Positions 43,619 to 52,094 of a stretch of DNA of 64,000 nt are shown here, piece after piece. The DNA comes from Craurococcus roseus (GTDB lineage: Bacteria > Pseudomonadota > Alphaproteobacteria > Acetobacterales > Acetobacteraceae): NCBI RefSeq assembly GCF_039523795.1, contig NZ_BAAAFZ010000015.1:62001-126000 (forward strand), read 5' to 3'. The position numbers and the translations under genes are program-made. The notes beneath the pieces were generated by a model that was not told the origin of the DNA, made no database searches, and saw only the letters and a list, made by a program, of their open reading frames with translations. The first letter of the stretch is position 1; every line of letters begins with the position of its first letter.

Positions 43619-44008
43619 ATGCAAGTGCTGTTGGTGGAGGACGAACGCCTCCTGCGCGAGAGCGCGGCGGCCCTCCTGCGCGATGCCGGCTTCACCGTGA
43701 CCGAAGCGGCTTCCGCCGAGGAGGCGTTGGCGCTCGTGGCGAGCGACCCGGGCAGGCCGGCGCCGGCCGTGGTGGTGACCGACCTCCACCTCGGCCCCGG
43801 CATGGACGGCCTGGCCTTCGGCCAACACGCGCGCCGGCACTGGCCCGAAGTCGGCATCGTCTACGCCACCGGGCACCCGGACGGCCTCGACGGCCACCTC
43901 CTCGGCCCGCGCGAGCGCTACGTGGTGAAGCCGTTCACGCACGCGGCCCTGCTCGGCGCCGTGCGCCGCTTGGTGCCCGTCCGGGTGCTGGGCTTCTCCT
44001 TGCATTGA
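43619..44008 (+). CDS. Single-domain response regulator (receiver only)
   Basis: A 129-residue CheY-like receiver with the acidic pair in LLVEDERLL (about residues 5-9), the phospho-acceptor Asp in VVTDLHLGPGMDG (about 55), the conserved Thr in VYATGHPDG and Lys in YVVKPFTH (about 106). No output domain and no kinase nearby. ATG 43619 is preceded by GGTGGAG; an upstream in-frame TTG adds 15 residues without homology. The 185 bases before it hold only a 5-bp stem (43583-43595). Confidence 0.85.
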   Translation: MQVLLVEDERLLRESAAALLRDAGFTVTEAASAEEALALVASDPGRPAPAVVVTDLHLGPGMDGLAFGQHARRHWPEVGIVYATGHPDGLDGHLLGPRERYVVKPFTHAALLGAVRRLVPVRVLGFSLH

Positions 44009-44101
44009 AGGGTCGGGGCAGGGGTTGAAGCGCGCTCCGGCCCGTTGTTCCGACGAGCGTCCTCACGCGCCCGCCCGGGGACGGTCGGACGCGATCCGCT
44101 T

Positions 44102-45058
44102 TCAGCCGCCTTCGCGCAACAGCGCGTTCACCGCGTCCGGGCGCGGGATCGGCGCCACCGCGCCGTAGCCCGTGGTGGAGAGCGCCGCCGCCGCGTTGGC
44201 GTAGCGCGCCGCGGCGAACGGGTCGTCGCCGGCCAAGTGGCGCGCGAGGAACGAACCGGCGAAGGTGTCGCCGGCGCCGGTCGCGTCCACCGATTGCACC
44301 TTGAAGCCCGCCACGCGCTCGCGCCGCGACGGCGTCGCCACGAGCACGCCCCCGGCCCCCAACTTCAGCAACACCAGCGGGCAGCCGAGGCGGAGGTAGA
44401 AGTCGGCGATCGCGTCGGGATCTTCCAGCCCGGTCAGCACCTTCACGTCGTCGAAGGAGGGCAGGGCCACGTCCGCCTGCGCCACGCCCGCGTGGATCAC
44501 CGCGGCGGCGCGCGCCTTGGGCCACAGCGCCAGCCGCAGGTTCGTGTCGTAGGACACGCCGACCCCCGCCGCCTTGGCCACCTCGATGGCGCGGAACACC
44601 GCGTCGCAGGCGCTGGTGGAAATGGCTTGGCTGATGCCGGAGACGTGCAGCATCCGCGCGCCGCGGATCGCGTCCTCCGGCACGTCGGCCGGGCCCATGC
44701 GGCTGGCCGCGCTGCCGGCGCGGTAGTAGGTGAAGCGGTGCCCTTCCTCGCCGTGGGACACGACGTAAAGGCCGGTCGGCGCCGCGTCGCTCCGCGCCAC
44801 CGTCGCCGTGTCCACGCCCTCTTGCGCCCACAGCGCCATGAAGCTGTCGCCCGGCGCGTCCTTGCCGACCGCGGTGACGTAGCCCGCGCTCGCGCCGTTG
44901 CGCGCCGCGGCGATGGCGGCGTTGCTGGTGTCGCCGCCGTGGCCCTGGAGGTAGAGCGGCAGGTCGCCGCCCGGGGCGTCCGTCGGCCGCCGCCGCTGGT
45001 TCAGCTCCAGCATCGGCTCGCCCATGCACAGCAGGTCCGGCACCGCGGCGCGCCTCAC
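44102..45058 (-). CDS. kdgK: 2-dehydro-3-deoxygluconokinase (PfkB family sugar kinase)
   Basis: A 318-residue ribokinase-fold enzyme with GEPMLELNQ (about residues 13-21), the glycine-rich HGGDTSNAAIAAARNGA, and the catalytic-base motif DATGAGDTFAGSFLA (about 253-267). It phosphorylates 2-keto-3-deoxygluconate, giving the substrate of the aldolase encoded just upstream. GTG 45058 overlaps that gene's stop (GTGA), which supports the pairing. Confidence 0.88.
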   Translation of the reverse strand: MRRAAVPDLLCMGEPMLELNQRRRPTDAPGGDLPLYLQGHGGDTSNAAIAAARNGASAGYVTAVGKDAPGDSFMALWAQEGVDTATVARSDAAPTGLYVVSHGEEGHRFTYYRAGSAASRMGPADVPEDAIRGARMLHVSGISQAISTSACDAVFRAIEVAKAAGVGVSYDTNLRLALWPKARAAAVIHAGVAQADVALPSFDDVKVLTGLEDPDAIADFYLRLGCPLVLLKLGAGGVLVATPSRRERVAGFKVQSVDATGAGDTFAGSFLARHLAGDDPFAAARYANAAAALSTTGYGAVAPIPRPDAVNALLREGG

Positions 45059-45684
45059 GCTTCCATCAGGCCGAGCGCGTCACGCGCCGCCCGCAGGATC
45101 GCCGCCTTGTCGCCGGCCGCGATGCGCTTCTCGTCCACCAGCTTGCCGCCCATGCCCACGAAGTCCGCCCCCGCCTCGAAGTAGGCCGGCGCGTTCGAGG
45201 CGTCCACGCCGCCCGTGGGGCAGAAGGGGACCCTGGGGAACACCGCGCGCAGCGCCTTCACGTGCCCCGGCCCGCCGACCGACGCCGCGGGGAAGATCTT
45301 CACGCCCGCCGCGCCGGCCGCCAGCGCGGCGCGGATCTCGGTCGGCGTCATGGTGCCGGGCAGGGGCAGGGCGCCGGCCTCCCGCGTGGTGGCGATCACC
45401 GCCGGATCGACCCAGGGCGTGACGATGAAGCGCGCCCCGGCGTCGAGGCACGCGCGCGCCGCTTCCACGTCCGGCACCGTGCCGGCGCCCACCAGCAGCC
45501 CCGGCTCGGCGGCCAGGCGGCGCATCAGCGAGGGGGCGTCCGGCACCGTCATGGTGATCTCGAACACGTGGAAGCCCGCTTCGCGCAGCCATTCCACGGC
45601 GGAAAGGGCGTGGCCCGCGTCGTTCGTGCGGACCACCGGCACCACGTGGGCGCGGCGGAGTTCGTTCATGAGGTCGTGCGTCAT
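45055..45684 (-). CDS. eda: KDPG aldolase (2-dehydro-3-deoxy-phosphogluconate aldolase family)
   Basis: A 209-residue class I aldolase with HVVPVVRTND (about residues 11-20), the active-site Glu in FEITMTVPDA, VGAGTVPDVEAA, and the Schiff-base Lys in AAGVKIFPAASVGG (about 131), then CPTGGVDASNA. It cleaves KDPG (or the galactose isomer) to pyruvate and glyceraldehyde 3-phosphate. It is first in a two-gene operon with kdgK and divergent from the iron-type dehydrogenase gene across 93 bases. Confidence 0.9.
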   Translation of the reverse strand: MTHDLMNELRRAHVVPVVRTNDAGHALSAVEWLREAGFHVFEITMTVPDAPSLMRRLAAEPGLLVGAGTVPDVEAARACLDAGARFIVTPWVDPAVIATTREAGALPLPGTMTPTEIRAALAAGAAGVKIFPAASVGGPGHVKALRAVFPRVPFCPTGGVDASNAPAYFEAGADFVGMGGKLVDEKRIAAGDKAAILRAARDALGLMEA

Positions 45685-45777
45685 GGCGCGCGGAGGATGC
45701 GCCGGATGCCGCGCCCGCGCCACTGGCCGCGCGCCGTCCCCGCGCATATCCTGCGCCTAACCAGGGGAGGAAACGCC

Positions 45778-46944
45778 GTGGTCGCAACGATCGTCTCGCC
45801 GCGCGTCATGCGGATCGGCGGCGGCAGCGTCTCGGGCGTCGCCGAGGTGCTCGCCCAGTTCGGCCTGTCCCGCCCGCTGGTGGTCACCGATCCCTGGATG
45901 GTCTCCTCCGGCACGGTGGACCGATGCCTCGAGCCGCTCCGCGCCGCCGGCCTGCGCGCGGAGGTCTTCAGCGACACGGTGCCGGACCCGACCGACACGG
46001 TGATCGAGGCCGGCGTCGCGGTTCTCAAGGGCGGCGACTTCGATTGCCTGGTCGGCTTCGGCGGCGGCAGCCCGATGGACACCGCGAAGGCCATGGCCAT
46101 CCTCGCCGCCGCGCCGCCGGGCACGAAGATGCGCGCCTTCAAGGTGCCGGCGCACGCCGACCGCGCGCTGGTGCCGGTGGTATGCGTGCCCACCACCGCC
46201 GGCACCGGCAGCGAGGCCACGCGCTTCACCGTCATCACCGACACCGAGACGGACGAGAAGATGCTCATCGCCGGCCTCGGCGCGCTGCCGCTGGCCGCGG
46301 TGGTGGACCACGAGCTGACCTTCTCCGTGCCGCCGCGCACCACGGCCGACACCGGCATCGACAGCCTCACCCACGCGCTCGAAGCCTACGTGTCGCGCCG
46401 GGCCAACCCGCACGCGGACAGCTTGGCGCTCTCTGCCATGCGCCTGATCGGCGCCAACCTCCGCACCGCCCACCGCGAGCCCCGGAACGCCGCGGCGCGC
46501 GAGGCGATGATGCTGGGCGCGACGCAGGCCGGCCTCGCCTTTTCCAACAGCTCGGTGGCGCTGGTCCACGGCATGAGCCGGCCGATCGGCGCGCACTTCC
46601 ACGTCCCCCACGGCCTGTCCAACGCCATGCTGCTGCCGGCGGTCACGGAGTTCGGGCTCAACGACGCCCTTCGGCGCTACGCCGAAGCGGCGCGCGCCGT
46701 GGGCGTCGCCGGGCGCGAGGACGCCGACCAGGTGGCGGGCGCCAAGCTCCTGGAGGAGCTGCGGGCGTTGAACCGGGATCTCGCGGTGCCGACGCCACGC
46801 GGCTACGGCATCGACCCCGACGCCTGGGAAAGGCTGCTGCCGACCATGGCGGCGCAGGCGCTCGCCTCCGGCAGCCCCGCCAACAACCCGCGCGTGCCGG
46901 ACGAGGCCGAGATCGTGTCGCTCTACCGGACTGTCTTCGCGTAG
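45778..46944 (+). CDS. Iron-containing (group III) alcohol dehydrogenase
   Basis: A 388-residue NAD-dependent dehydrogenase with GFGGGSPMDTAKAMA (nucleotide site, about residues 96-110), VPTTAGTGSEATRF (about 140-153), DSLTHALEAYVSR (Asp and His metal ligands) and HGMSRPIGAHFHVPHGLSNAM (His ligands). GTG 45778 lies 7 bases after GGGGAGG. Substrate not evident; a sugar-acid or short alcohol is likely from its kdgK/eda neighbours. Its 3' end overlaps the convergent EAL gene by 22 bases. Confidence 0.88.
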   Translation: MVATIVSPRVMRIGGGSVSGVAEVLAQFGLSRPLVVTDPWMVSSGTVDRCLEPLRAAGLRAEVFSDTVPDPTDTVIEAGVAVLKGGDFDCLVGFGGGSPMDTAKAMAILAAAPPGTKMRAFKVPAHADRALVPVVCVPTTAGTGSEATRFTVITDTETDEKMLIAGLGALPLAAVVDHELTFSVPPRTTADTGIDSLTHALEAYVSRRANPHADSLALSAMRLIGANLRTAHREPRNAAAREAMMLGATQAGLAFSNSSVALVHGMSRPIGAHFHVPHGLSNAMLLPAVTEFGLNDALRRYAEAARAVGVAGREDADQVAGAKLLEELRALNRDLAVPTPRGYGIDPDAWERLLPTMAAQALASGSPANNPRVPDEAEIVSLYRTVFA

Positions 46945-48104
46945 CCGAAGCAGCCGCCCCGGGACGGCCCGCAGGCGAGCCAAATCGGCAACCAGACCGG
47001 CAGCGCGGCGGGCGGCAGCGGCCGGCCCACGGCGAAGCCCTGGGCGTAGTGGATGCCGAGGCCGCGGACGGTGCGCCAGACCCGTTCGCTCGACACGCCC
47101 TCCGCGACCACCACCTGGCCGTGCGCTTCGGCGTGCCGCATCAGGCCACGCGCCTCGTGGCGCGCCCCGGCGTCGTCCGCCATGGCCTCCACGAAGCGGC
47201 GGTCGAGCTTGAAGCCGGTGAAGGGCAGGTCGAGCAGCGCCCGGCGCTTGTCGCGCCGCGCCAGGTCGTCGAGCAGCACGCGGTGGCCGGCGGCGCGGAG
47301 GCGCTCCAGGGTGCGCCGCAGCGCCGACCGGTCCTCCACCTGCTCCGACTCCGTCAGCTCGAACACCAGGTTCGACGCGTGCAGGCCGGCCCGCCGCGCC
47401 GTCCGCTCCACCATGGGCAGCAGGTCGGAGGACAGGAGCAAGGGCAGCGACAGGTTCACCGACACCGGGAGCCGCAGCGCCCGCGGCAAGGCGGGCAGAT
47501 CAGAGGCGACGCACCGCGTGACCTGTGCCGACAAGGCGTCCAGCAACCCGAATTTCTCAGCGATCGGCACAAAGGCGGCCGGAGGGATGTTGGCGTCGTC
47601 GCGCCGCCAGCGCGCCAGCGCTTCCAGCATCACCGGAGCGCGGTCCGAGACGCGGACGATGGGCTGGTAGCGCACGCCGATCTCGCCCCGCGCCATCCCG
47701 TCCCGGAGCGCCTCCGCCGGCTCCGGTGGCAGCGGCGCGGGCGGCTTGGCGGCGAGCCGGAGTTCGGCGGCCAGGAGCTCCAGGTCCGGCGGCAAGGCGG
47801 TGTCCCCGTCGTTCGCCGAAACCAGCACGAGCTTGGTGTTGCCGCTAGGGTCGGACAAATTGGCCAGTACCTGCGGCCAATGCGACGTGATCGCCGAAGG
47901 GTCGCACACCATGTGGGGCACGGCGTCGCCCGGCGCCGCCAGATGCGCCAAAGCCTCCCGCCCCGAACCCACGAGGGTCGGCGGCCCACGGCGCTCCGCT
48001 CGCACCGCACCCTCGGCGGCGGAGATGACCACCGGATCCCGCGCCAGGACCAGAACGCGGGATCGGCGGGAAGGCGACCTGGGCAGTCGAACCGCGGAAT
48101 CCAA
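46923..48104 (-). CDS. EAL-domain protein with degenerate catalytic loop and receiver-like N-terminus
   Basis: 393 residues. Residues about 15-110 resemble a receiver fold (VLVLARDPVVISAAEGAV... KLVLVSANDGD) but lack a clear phospho-acceptor. Residues about 130-370 are an EAL domain with YQPIVRVSDRAPVMLEALARW, FELTESEQ, FKLDRRF and AEGVSSE. The key loop usually DDFGTGYSS is DDLARRDKR, so c-di-GMP hydrolysis is doubtful and a binding or scaffold role is possible. The TTG start follows GGAG; an A/T-richer region just upstream may hold its promoter. Confidence 0.8.
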   Translation of the reverse strand: MDSAVRLPRSPSRRSRVLVLARDPVVISAAEGAVRAERRGPPTLVGSGREALAHLAAPGDAVPHMVCDPSAITSHWPQVLANLSDPSGNTKLVLVSANDGDTALPPDLELLAAELRLAAKPPAPLPPEPAEALRDGMARGEIGVRYQPIVRVSDRAPVMLEALARWRRDDANIPPAAFVPIAEKFGLLDALSAQVTRCVASDLPALPRALRLPVSVNLSLPLLLSSDLLPMVERTARRAGLHASNLVFELTESEQVEDRSALRRTLERLRAAGHRVLLDDLARRDKRRALLDLPFTGFKLDRRFVEAMADDAGARHEARGLMRHAEAHGQVVVAEGVSSERVWRTVRGLGIHYAQGFAVGRPLPPAALPVWLPIWLACGPSRGGCFGYAKTVR

Positions 48105-48403
48105 GGGTGCTCCAATCTTTGGTTGAAGGTAGATCGATGCTACATCATCCTTGAACGACAGTCATCATTATTGAGAGCCGTCCACACGAGCGCAACGCCG
48201 GCCACAGCCGCCGGTTGCCTTTTCATGGAATCGGCTGCGGCAATGACTCCGTCGCAAGGGGTCCAACGCGCGTGGCCGCCGCCGGCGCAACGGACGCCGC
48301 TCGCTGAACATAGCTTCCGGTTGCTTTCGCTCCCAACCCTCCTTGCGCCCAGGGATGGGCGGGCGCGGTAGGGCGCGCTCTGCAACCCACGCCCCGCCGT
48401 CTT
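48105..48403. other. Intergenic region between the EAL gene and secDF
   Basis: About 300 bases. The part nearest the EAL gene (48110-48180) is A/T-richer and probably contains its promoter, though no textbook -35/-10 pair stands out. The rest shows short frames without protein-like features. Confidence 0.4.
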
Positions 48404-51004
48404 TCACCCGCCCACCGGGGACGGCGCGGCAGGCCGCTTGTCCGGCACCCGGGCGCCGGCGGCCGGTGCGGGCGGTGGGGGGGCGCGGTCCTTGCCCGCA
48501 AAGAGCACGATCGGCGCTGCGATGAACACGGAGGAGGCCGCCGATATCACGATGCCCGCCACCATCACCCAGGCGAAGCCGGAAAGGGTGTCGCCCCCGA
48601 ACATCGCCAGCGGCAACGCCGCCAGCAGCAGCGTCACGGAGGTGCCGATGGAGCGATTCATGGTCTCGTTGATCGAGAGGTCCACCAGTTCCCGCATCGG
48701 CATGGCCTTGTAGCGGCGCAGGTTTTCCCGCATCCGGTCGAACACCACGACCTTGTCGTTGGCCGAGAAGCCGATGACGGTGAGGATGGCGGCCACGGTG
48801 GTCAGGTTGAACTCGATGCCGAACAGCACCATCAGCCCCACCGTCTTGGTGGTGTCGAGCAGCAGCGTGGCGATGGCGGCGATGCCGAAGTGCCATTCGA
48901 AGCGGAACCAGATGTAGAGCAGCATCGCCAGGAAGGAGAGGCCGAGCGCCAACAGCCCGCCCTGGAACAGCTCCGCCGAAATGCGGTTGCCCACCGCTTC
49001 CACGCGCAGCACCCGCGTCCCCGGCGCCACGCCCTCCGCCGCGCCCCGGACGGCATTGACCGCGGTCTGCGTGCCGGCCTCGTCCGCCTGCACCGGCAAG
49101 CGGACCAGGACGGTGCTGGCGTCGCCGAACTCTTGCAGGCCGACGTCGCCGAGGTTCAGCCCCGACACGGCGGAGCGCAGCCGCGCCAGGTCGGCGGGCC
49201 CCGGCGTCCGCAGCTCCATGGTTATGCCGCCCTTGAAGTCGACGCCCTTCTCCAAACCGGGGTAGAAGGCGATGGCCAGCGAGACGCTGGACAGGATCGC
49301 CGACACGATGAGGCCGATCCTTGCGCCCCGCATGAACGGGATGCGCGTGTTGTCCGGGAAGACGCGGAACAGCGGCCGCCGCAGCCGCTCCAGCAGCGGC
49401 AGGCCGGGCCGCTGGAACACCGGCAATTCGGACGGCCGGGTGCGCCGGTACCACCACGCCACCATCAGCCGCGTCAGCACCGTCGCGGTCCACATCTGCA
49501 CCACCGTGCCGATCGACACCGTCACCGCGAAGCCCTTCACCGGGCCGGAGCCGAAGACGTACAGGCACACCATGGCGATCAGGTTGGTGAGGTTGGAATC
49601 CAGGATGGTGCCGGACGCGCGGGTGTAGCCGGCCTCCAACGCGTTGATCGGCGAACGCCCGTTCTGCACCTCCTCCCGGATGCGCTCGTTGATCAGGATG
49701 TTGGCGTCGAGGGCCGTGCCGAGCGTCAGCACGATGCCGGCGATGCCCGGCAGGGTCAGAGTCGCCTCCAACAGCGACAGGCCCGCCAGCAGCAGCACGA
49801 TGTTGAACATGAGGGCGATGTTGGCGAACCAGCCGAACAGCCCGTAGGCGAGCCCCATGTACAGGAACACGAAGGCGGTCCCGACCGCGAGCGAGATCAT
49901 GCCCGCCCGGATGGCGTCCGCGCCCAGCTCCGGCCCGACGCTCCGCTCCTCCACCACGGTCAGCGGCGCCGGCAGGGCGCCGGCGCGCAGCAGCACCGCG
50001 AGGTCGTTGGCGCTCTGCGCGGTGAAGGAGCCGCTGATCTGCCCCCGGCCGCCGGTGATCGGCTCGCGGATCACCGGCGCGGTGATCACCCGCTCGTCCA
50101 GCACGATGGCGAAGGGCCGGCCGACGTTCTGCCGCGTGGTGTCGGCGAAGCGGCGGGTGCCGACCGAGTCGAAGGCGAAGTTCACCACCCACTCGCCGGT
50201 GCGGCTGTCCTGGCCGGCGCGGGCGTCGGTCAGGTTGCCGCCGTCCACCTCCACCCGGCGGCGCACCGCGTAGCGCTCCTGCGCGCCCGCGCGGTCGCCG
50301 GGCAGGAACATCACACCGGGCGGCGGCGCCCCGCCGGCGGCCGGGTTCGCGCCCTCGTCCAGCAGGTGAAAGGTCATCTTGGCGGTTTTGCCGATCAGCT
50401 CCTTGATCCGGTTCGGGTCTTCGACGCCGGGGAGCTGCACCAGCACGCGGTTCTGCCCCTGGCGCGCGACCAGCGCTTCGGCCACGCCGGTTTCGTCCAC
50501 CCGGCGGCGGACGATCTCGATGGACTGCTCAACCGCCCCCGTCGCCTTGGACCGCAGCCCCGCCTCGGTCAGCGTGGCGGTGACGGTGCCGTCCGGCGCC
50601 GCCGCCACCTCGATGTCGGGCACGCTGGTCCCGGCCGAGGTGGTGATCTGGTTGGCGAGTTCCCGCACCTGCCGCGCCGCCGGCTCGGCCTGCGCCGGGT
50701 CGCGCACCCGGAAGGACACGCGCCGCCCCGCCGGGTCGGCCGACAGGTTCACGTAGCCGATGTTGGCGTTGCGCAGCCGGGTCCGGGCGCCGTCCGCCAA
50801 ACCCTCCAACCGCTCCCGCACCACCGCGTTCAGGTCGACCTCCAGGAGCAGGTAGGAGCCGCCGCGGAGGTCGAGCCCGAGCGAGATGCGCCGCGCCCAG
50901 TCCGGCAGGGACGAGGCGGGGAACAGGTTCGGCAGGCAGAGCAGCACCCCGAGGAGGAGGACGGCCCCGATCGCGGCGGTCTTCCAGCGGGCGAAGTACA
51001 TCAT
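48404..51004 (-). CDS. secDF: Protein translocase subunit SecDF (SecD-SecF fusion)
   Basis: An 866-residue inner-membrane protein that uses the proton gradient to pull secreted proteins out of SecYEG. The SecD half (about 1-500) has the first helix, LGLDLRGGSYLLLEVD, a periplasmic P1 domain, and the transmembrane block with LPGIAGIVLTLGTALDANILINERIREE. The SecF half (about 540-866) has GVDFKGGITMEL, AAILTVIGFSANDKVVVFDRMREN and LSINETMNRSIGTSVTLLLAALPLAMFGGD. Both conserved proton-path Asp regions are intact. Two adjacent ATGs (51004, 51001) are possible starts. Confidence 0.93.
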   Translation of the reverse strand: MMYFARWKTAAIGAVLLLGVLLCLPNLFPASSLPDWARRISLGLDLRGGSYLLLEVDLNAVVRERLEGLADGARTRLRNANIGYVNLSADPAGRRVSFRVRDPAQAEPAARQVRELANQITTSAGTSVPDIEVAAAPDGTVTATLTEAGLRSKATGAVEQSIEIVRRRVDETGVAEALVARQGQNRVLVQLPGVEDPNRIKELIGKTAKMTFHLLDEGANPAAGGAPPPGVMFLPGDRAGAQERYAVRRRVEVDGGNLTDARAGQDSRTGEWVVNFAFDSVGTRRFADTTRQNVGRPFAIVLDERVITAPVIREPITGGRGQISGSFTAQSANDLAVLLRAGALPAPLTVVEERSVGPELGADAIRAGMISLAVGTAFVFLYMGLAYGLFGWFANIALMFNIVLLLAGLSLLEATLTLPGIAGIVLTLGTALDANILINERIREEVQNGRSPINALEAGYTRASGTILDSNLTNLIAMVCLYVFGSGPVKGFAVTVSIGTVVQMWTATVLTRLMVAWWYRRTRPSELPVFQRPGLPLLERLRRPLFRVFPDNTRIPFMRGARIGLIVSAILSSVSLAIAFYPGLEKGVDFKGGITMELRTPGPADLARLRSAVSGLNLGDVGLQEFGDASTVLVRLPVQADEAGTQTAVNAVRGAAEGVAPGTRVLRVEAVGNRISAELFQGGLLALGLSFLAMLLYIWFRFEWHFGIAAIATLLLDTTKTVGLMVLFGIEFNLTTVAAILTVIGFSANDKVVVFDRMRENLRRYKAMPMRELVDLSINETMNRSIGTSVTLLLAALPLAMFGGDTLSGFAWVMVAGIVISAASSVFIAAPIVLFAGKDRAPPPPAPAAGARVPDKRPAAPSPVGG

Positions 51005-51143
51005 CGGGCGGTTCGCGTCCTTGGCGGGCGCCCGGAGCGGGGCTGCCCTGGCTTGCAAGGCGCCTTTGTCCTCCCCGCCCCCCCCGGATGCAACCCCGGC
51101 GTGGGGCTGCTAAAGGCTTGGCCGGTCAGGGAAGGGGAGGCGC

Positions 51144-52085
51144 ATGGCCGCCATCAGGATAGGCGTGCTCGGCGCCGGGCACTTCGGGCGCTTCCACGCG
51201 CTCAAGCTGGCGACCCGCGGCGCCCTTTCCGGCCTGCACGACGCCGACCCGGCCCGCGCCGCCGCCATCGCCGCCGAAACCGGCGCCCCGGCGCTCTCGG
51301 AAGCGGAACTGATCGCGCGGAGCGACGCCGTGGTGGTCGCCGTGCCGACCGCCCACCACCATGCGCACGGCATGCGGGTGCTGGAGGCCGGCCGGCACCT
51401 GTTCATGGAAAAGCCGATCGCCGCCACCGTCGCCCAGGCCGAGGCGCTGGTGGAGGCCGCCGCCCGCCGCGGCCTGGTGCTCCAGGTCGGCCACATCGAG
51501 CGCCACTCGGCCGCCGTCAGGACGCTGCGCGGCAGCGGCGCCGCGCAGGCCGGCGCGCTCTCCTTCGAGGCCACCCGCGTCGCGCCCTTCCGCCCTCGCG
51601 GGCTCGACGTGTCGGTGGTGCTGGACCTGATGATCCACGACCTCGACTTGGTGCTGGACCTGGCCGGCTCGCCGCTCGCCGAGGTGCGCGCGGTCGGCCG
51701 CGCGGTGATGACGCCCTTCCCGGACTTCGCCGTGGCCCAGCTCCGCTTCGAGAGCGGCGCGGCGGCGACGGTCACGGCCAGCCGGGTGAGCGTCGGCATG
51801 GAACGCCGCCTGCGCCTCCTCGGCCCGGCTGGTGAGGTGCGAGTGGACTTCCTGGCGCGGAGCCTGGAAGCGCTCCGCCCCGGCGGCGCCGAGCCGGCGC
51901 CGAACATGCCGGGCTGGGGCGTGGACCGCGCCACCTGGACCGAGCACGACAGCCTGGAGGCGGAACAGTCGGCGTTCGTCGCTTCCGTGAAGGGAGGCGC
52001 GCCGGTGGAAGCCGACGGTGCTGCCGGCCTGCGCGCGCTGGATGCGGCTTTGCGGGTGGAAGCGGCCATTGGGGCGGGACGCTGA
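51144..52085 (+). CDS. Gfo/Idh/MocA oxidoreductase, GnnA-like candidate
   Basis: A 313-residue NAD(P)-dependent oxidoreductase with the Rossmann motif GVLGAGHFGRFHALKL (about residues 7-22), MEKPIAATVAQAEALV (catalytic Lys of EKP, about 93) and LMIHDLDLVLDLAGS (catalytic His region). It sits tail-to-tail with lpxB, 9 bases apart. Relatives next to lpx genes (GnnA) oxidise the 3-hydroxyl of UDP-GlcNAc so that lipid A becomes amide-linked at that position. The partner transaminase GnnB is not in the window, so the specific role is inference. Confidence 0.8.
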   Translation: MAAIRIGVLGAGHFGRFHALKLATRGALSGLHDADPARAAAIAAETGAPALSEAELIARSDAVVVAVPTAHHHAHGMRVLEAGRHLFMEKPIAATVAQAEALVEAAARRGLVLQVGHIERHSAAVRTLRGSGAAQAGALSFEATRVAPFRPRGLDVSVVLDLMIHDLDLVLDLAGSPLAEVRAVGRAVMTPFPDFAVAQLRFESGAAATVTASRVSVGMERRLRLLGPAGEVRVDFLARSLEALRPGGAEPAPNMPGWGVDRATWTEHDSLEAEQSAFVASVKGGAPVEADGAAGLRALDAALRVEAAIGAGR

Positions 52086-52094
52086 CCCGCCGCC

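Noticed and set aside
47861..47885. Fifth copy of the repeat core inside the EAL gene
   Set aside because: Only about 11 bases (TCGGACAAATT) match, the surrounding core does not, and it is inside coding sequence.
48140..48385. 81-residue minus-strand frame upstream of the EAL gene
   Set aside because: No convincing start or ribosome-binding site, mixed codon bias and no recognisable pattern; the short C-terminal peptide starting with MKRQPAA could not be supported.
48890..51835. 981-residue plus-strand frame
   Set aside because: Antisense to SecDF; composition is His/Gln/Arg/Ala-rich and without any family motif.
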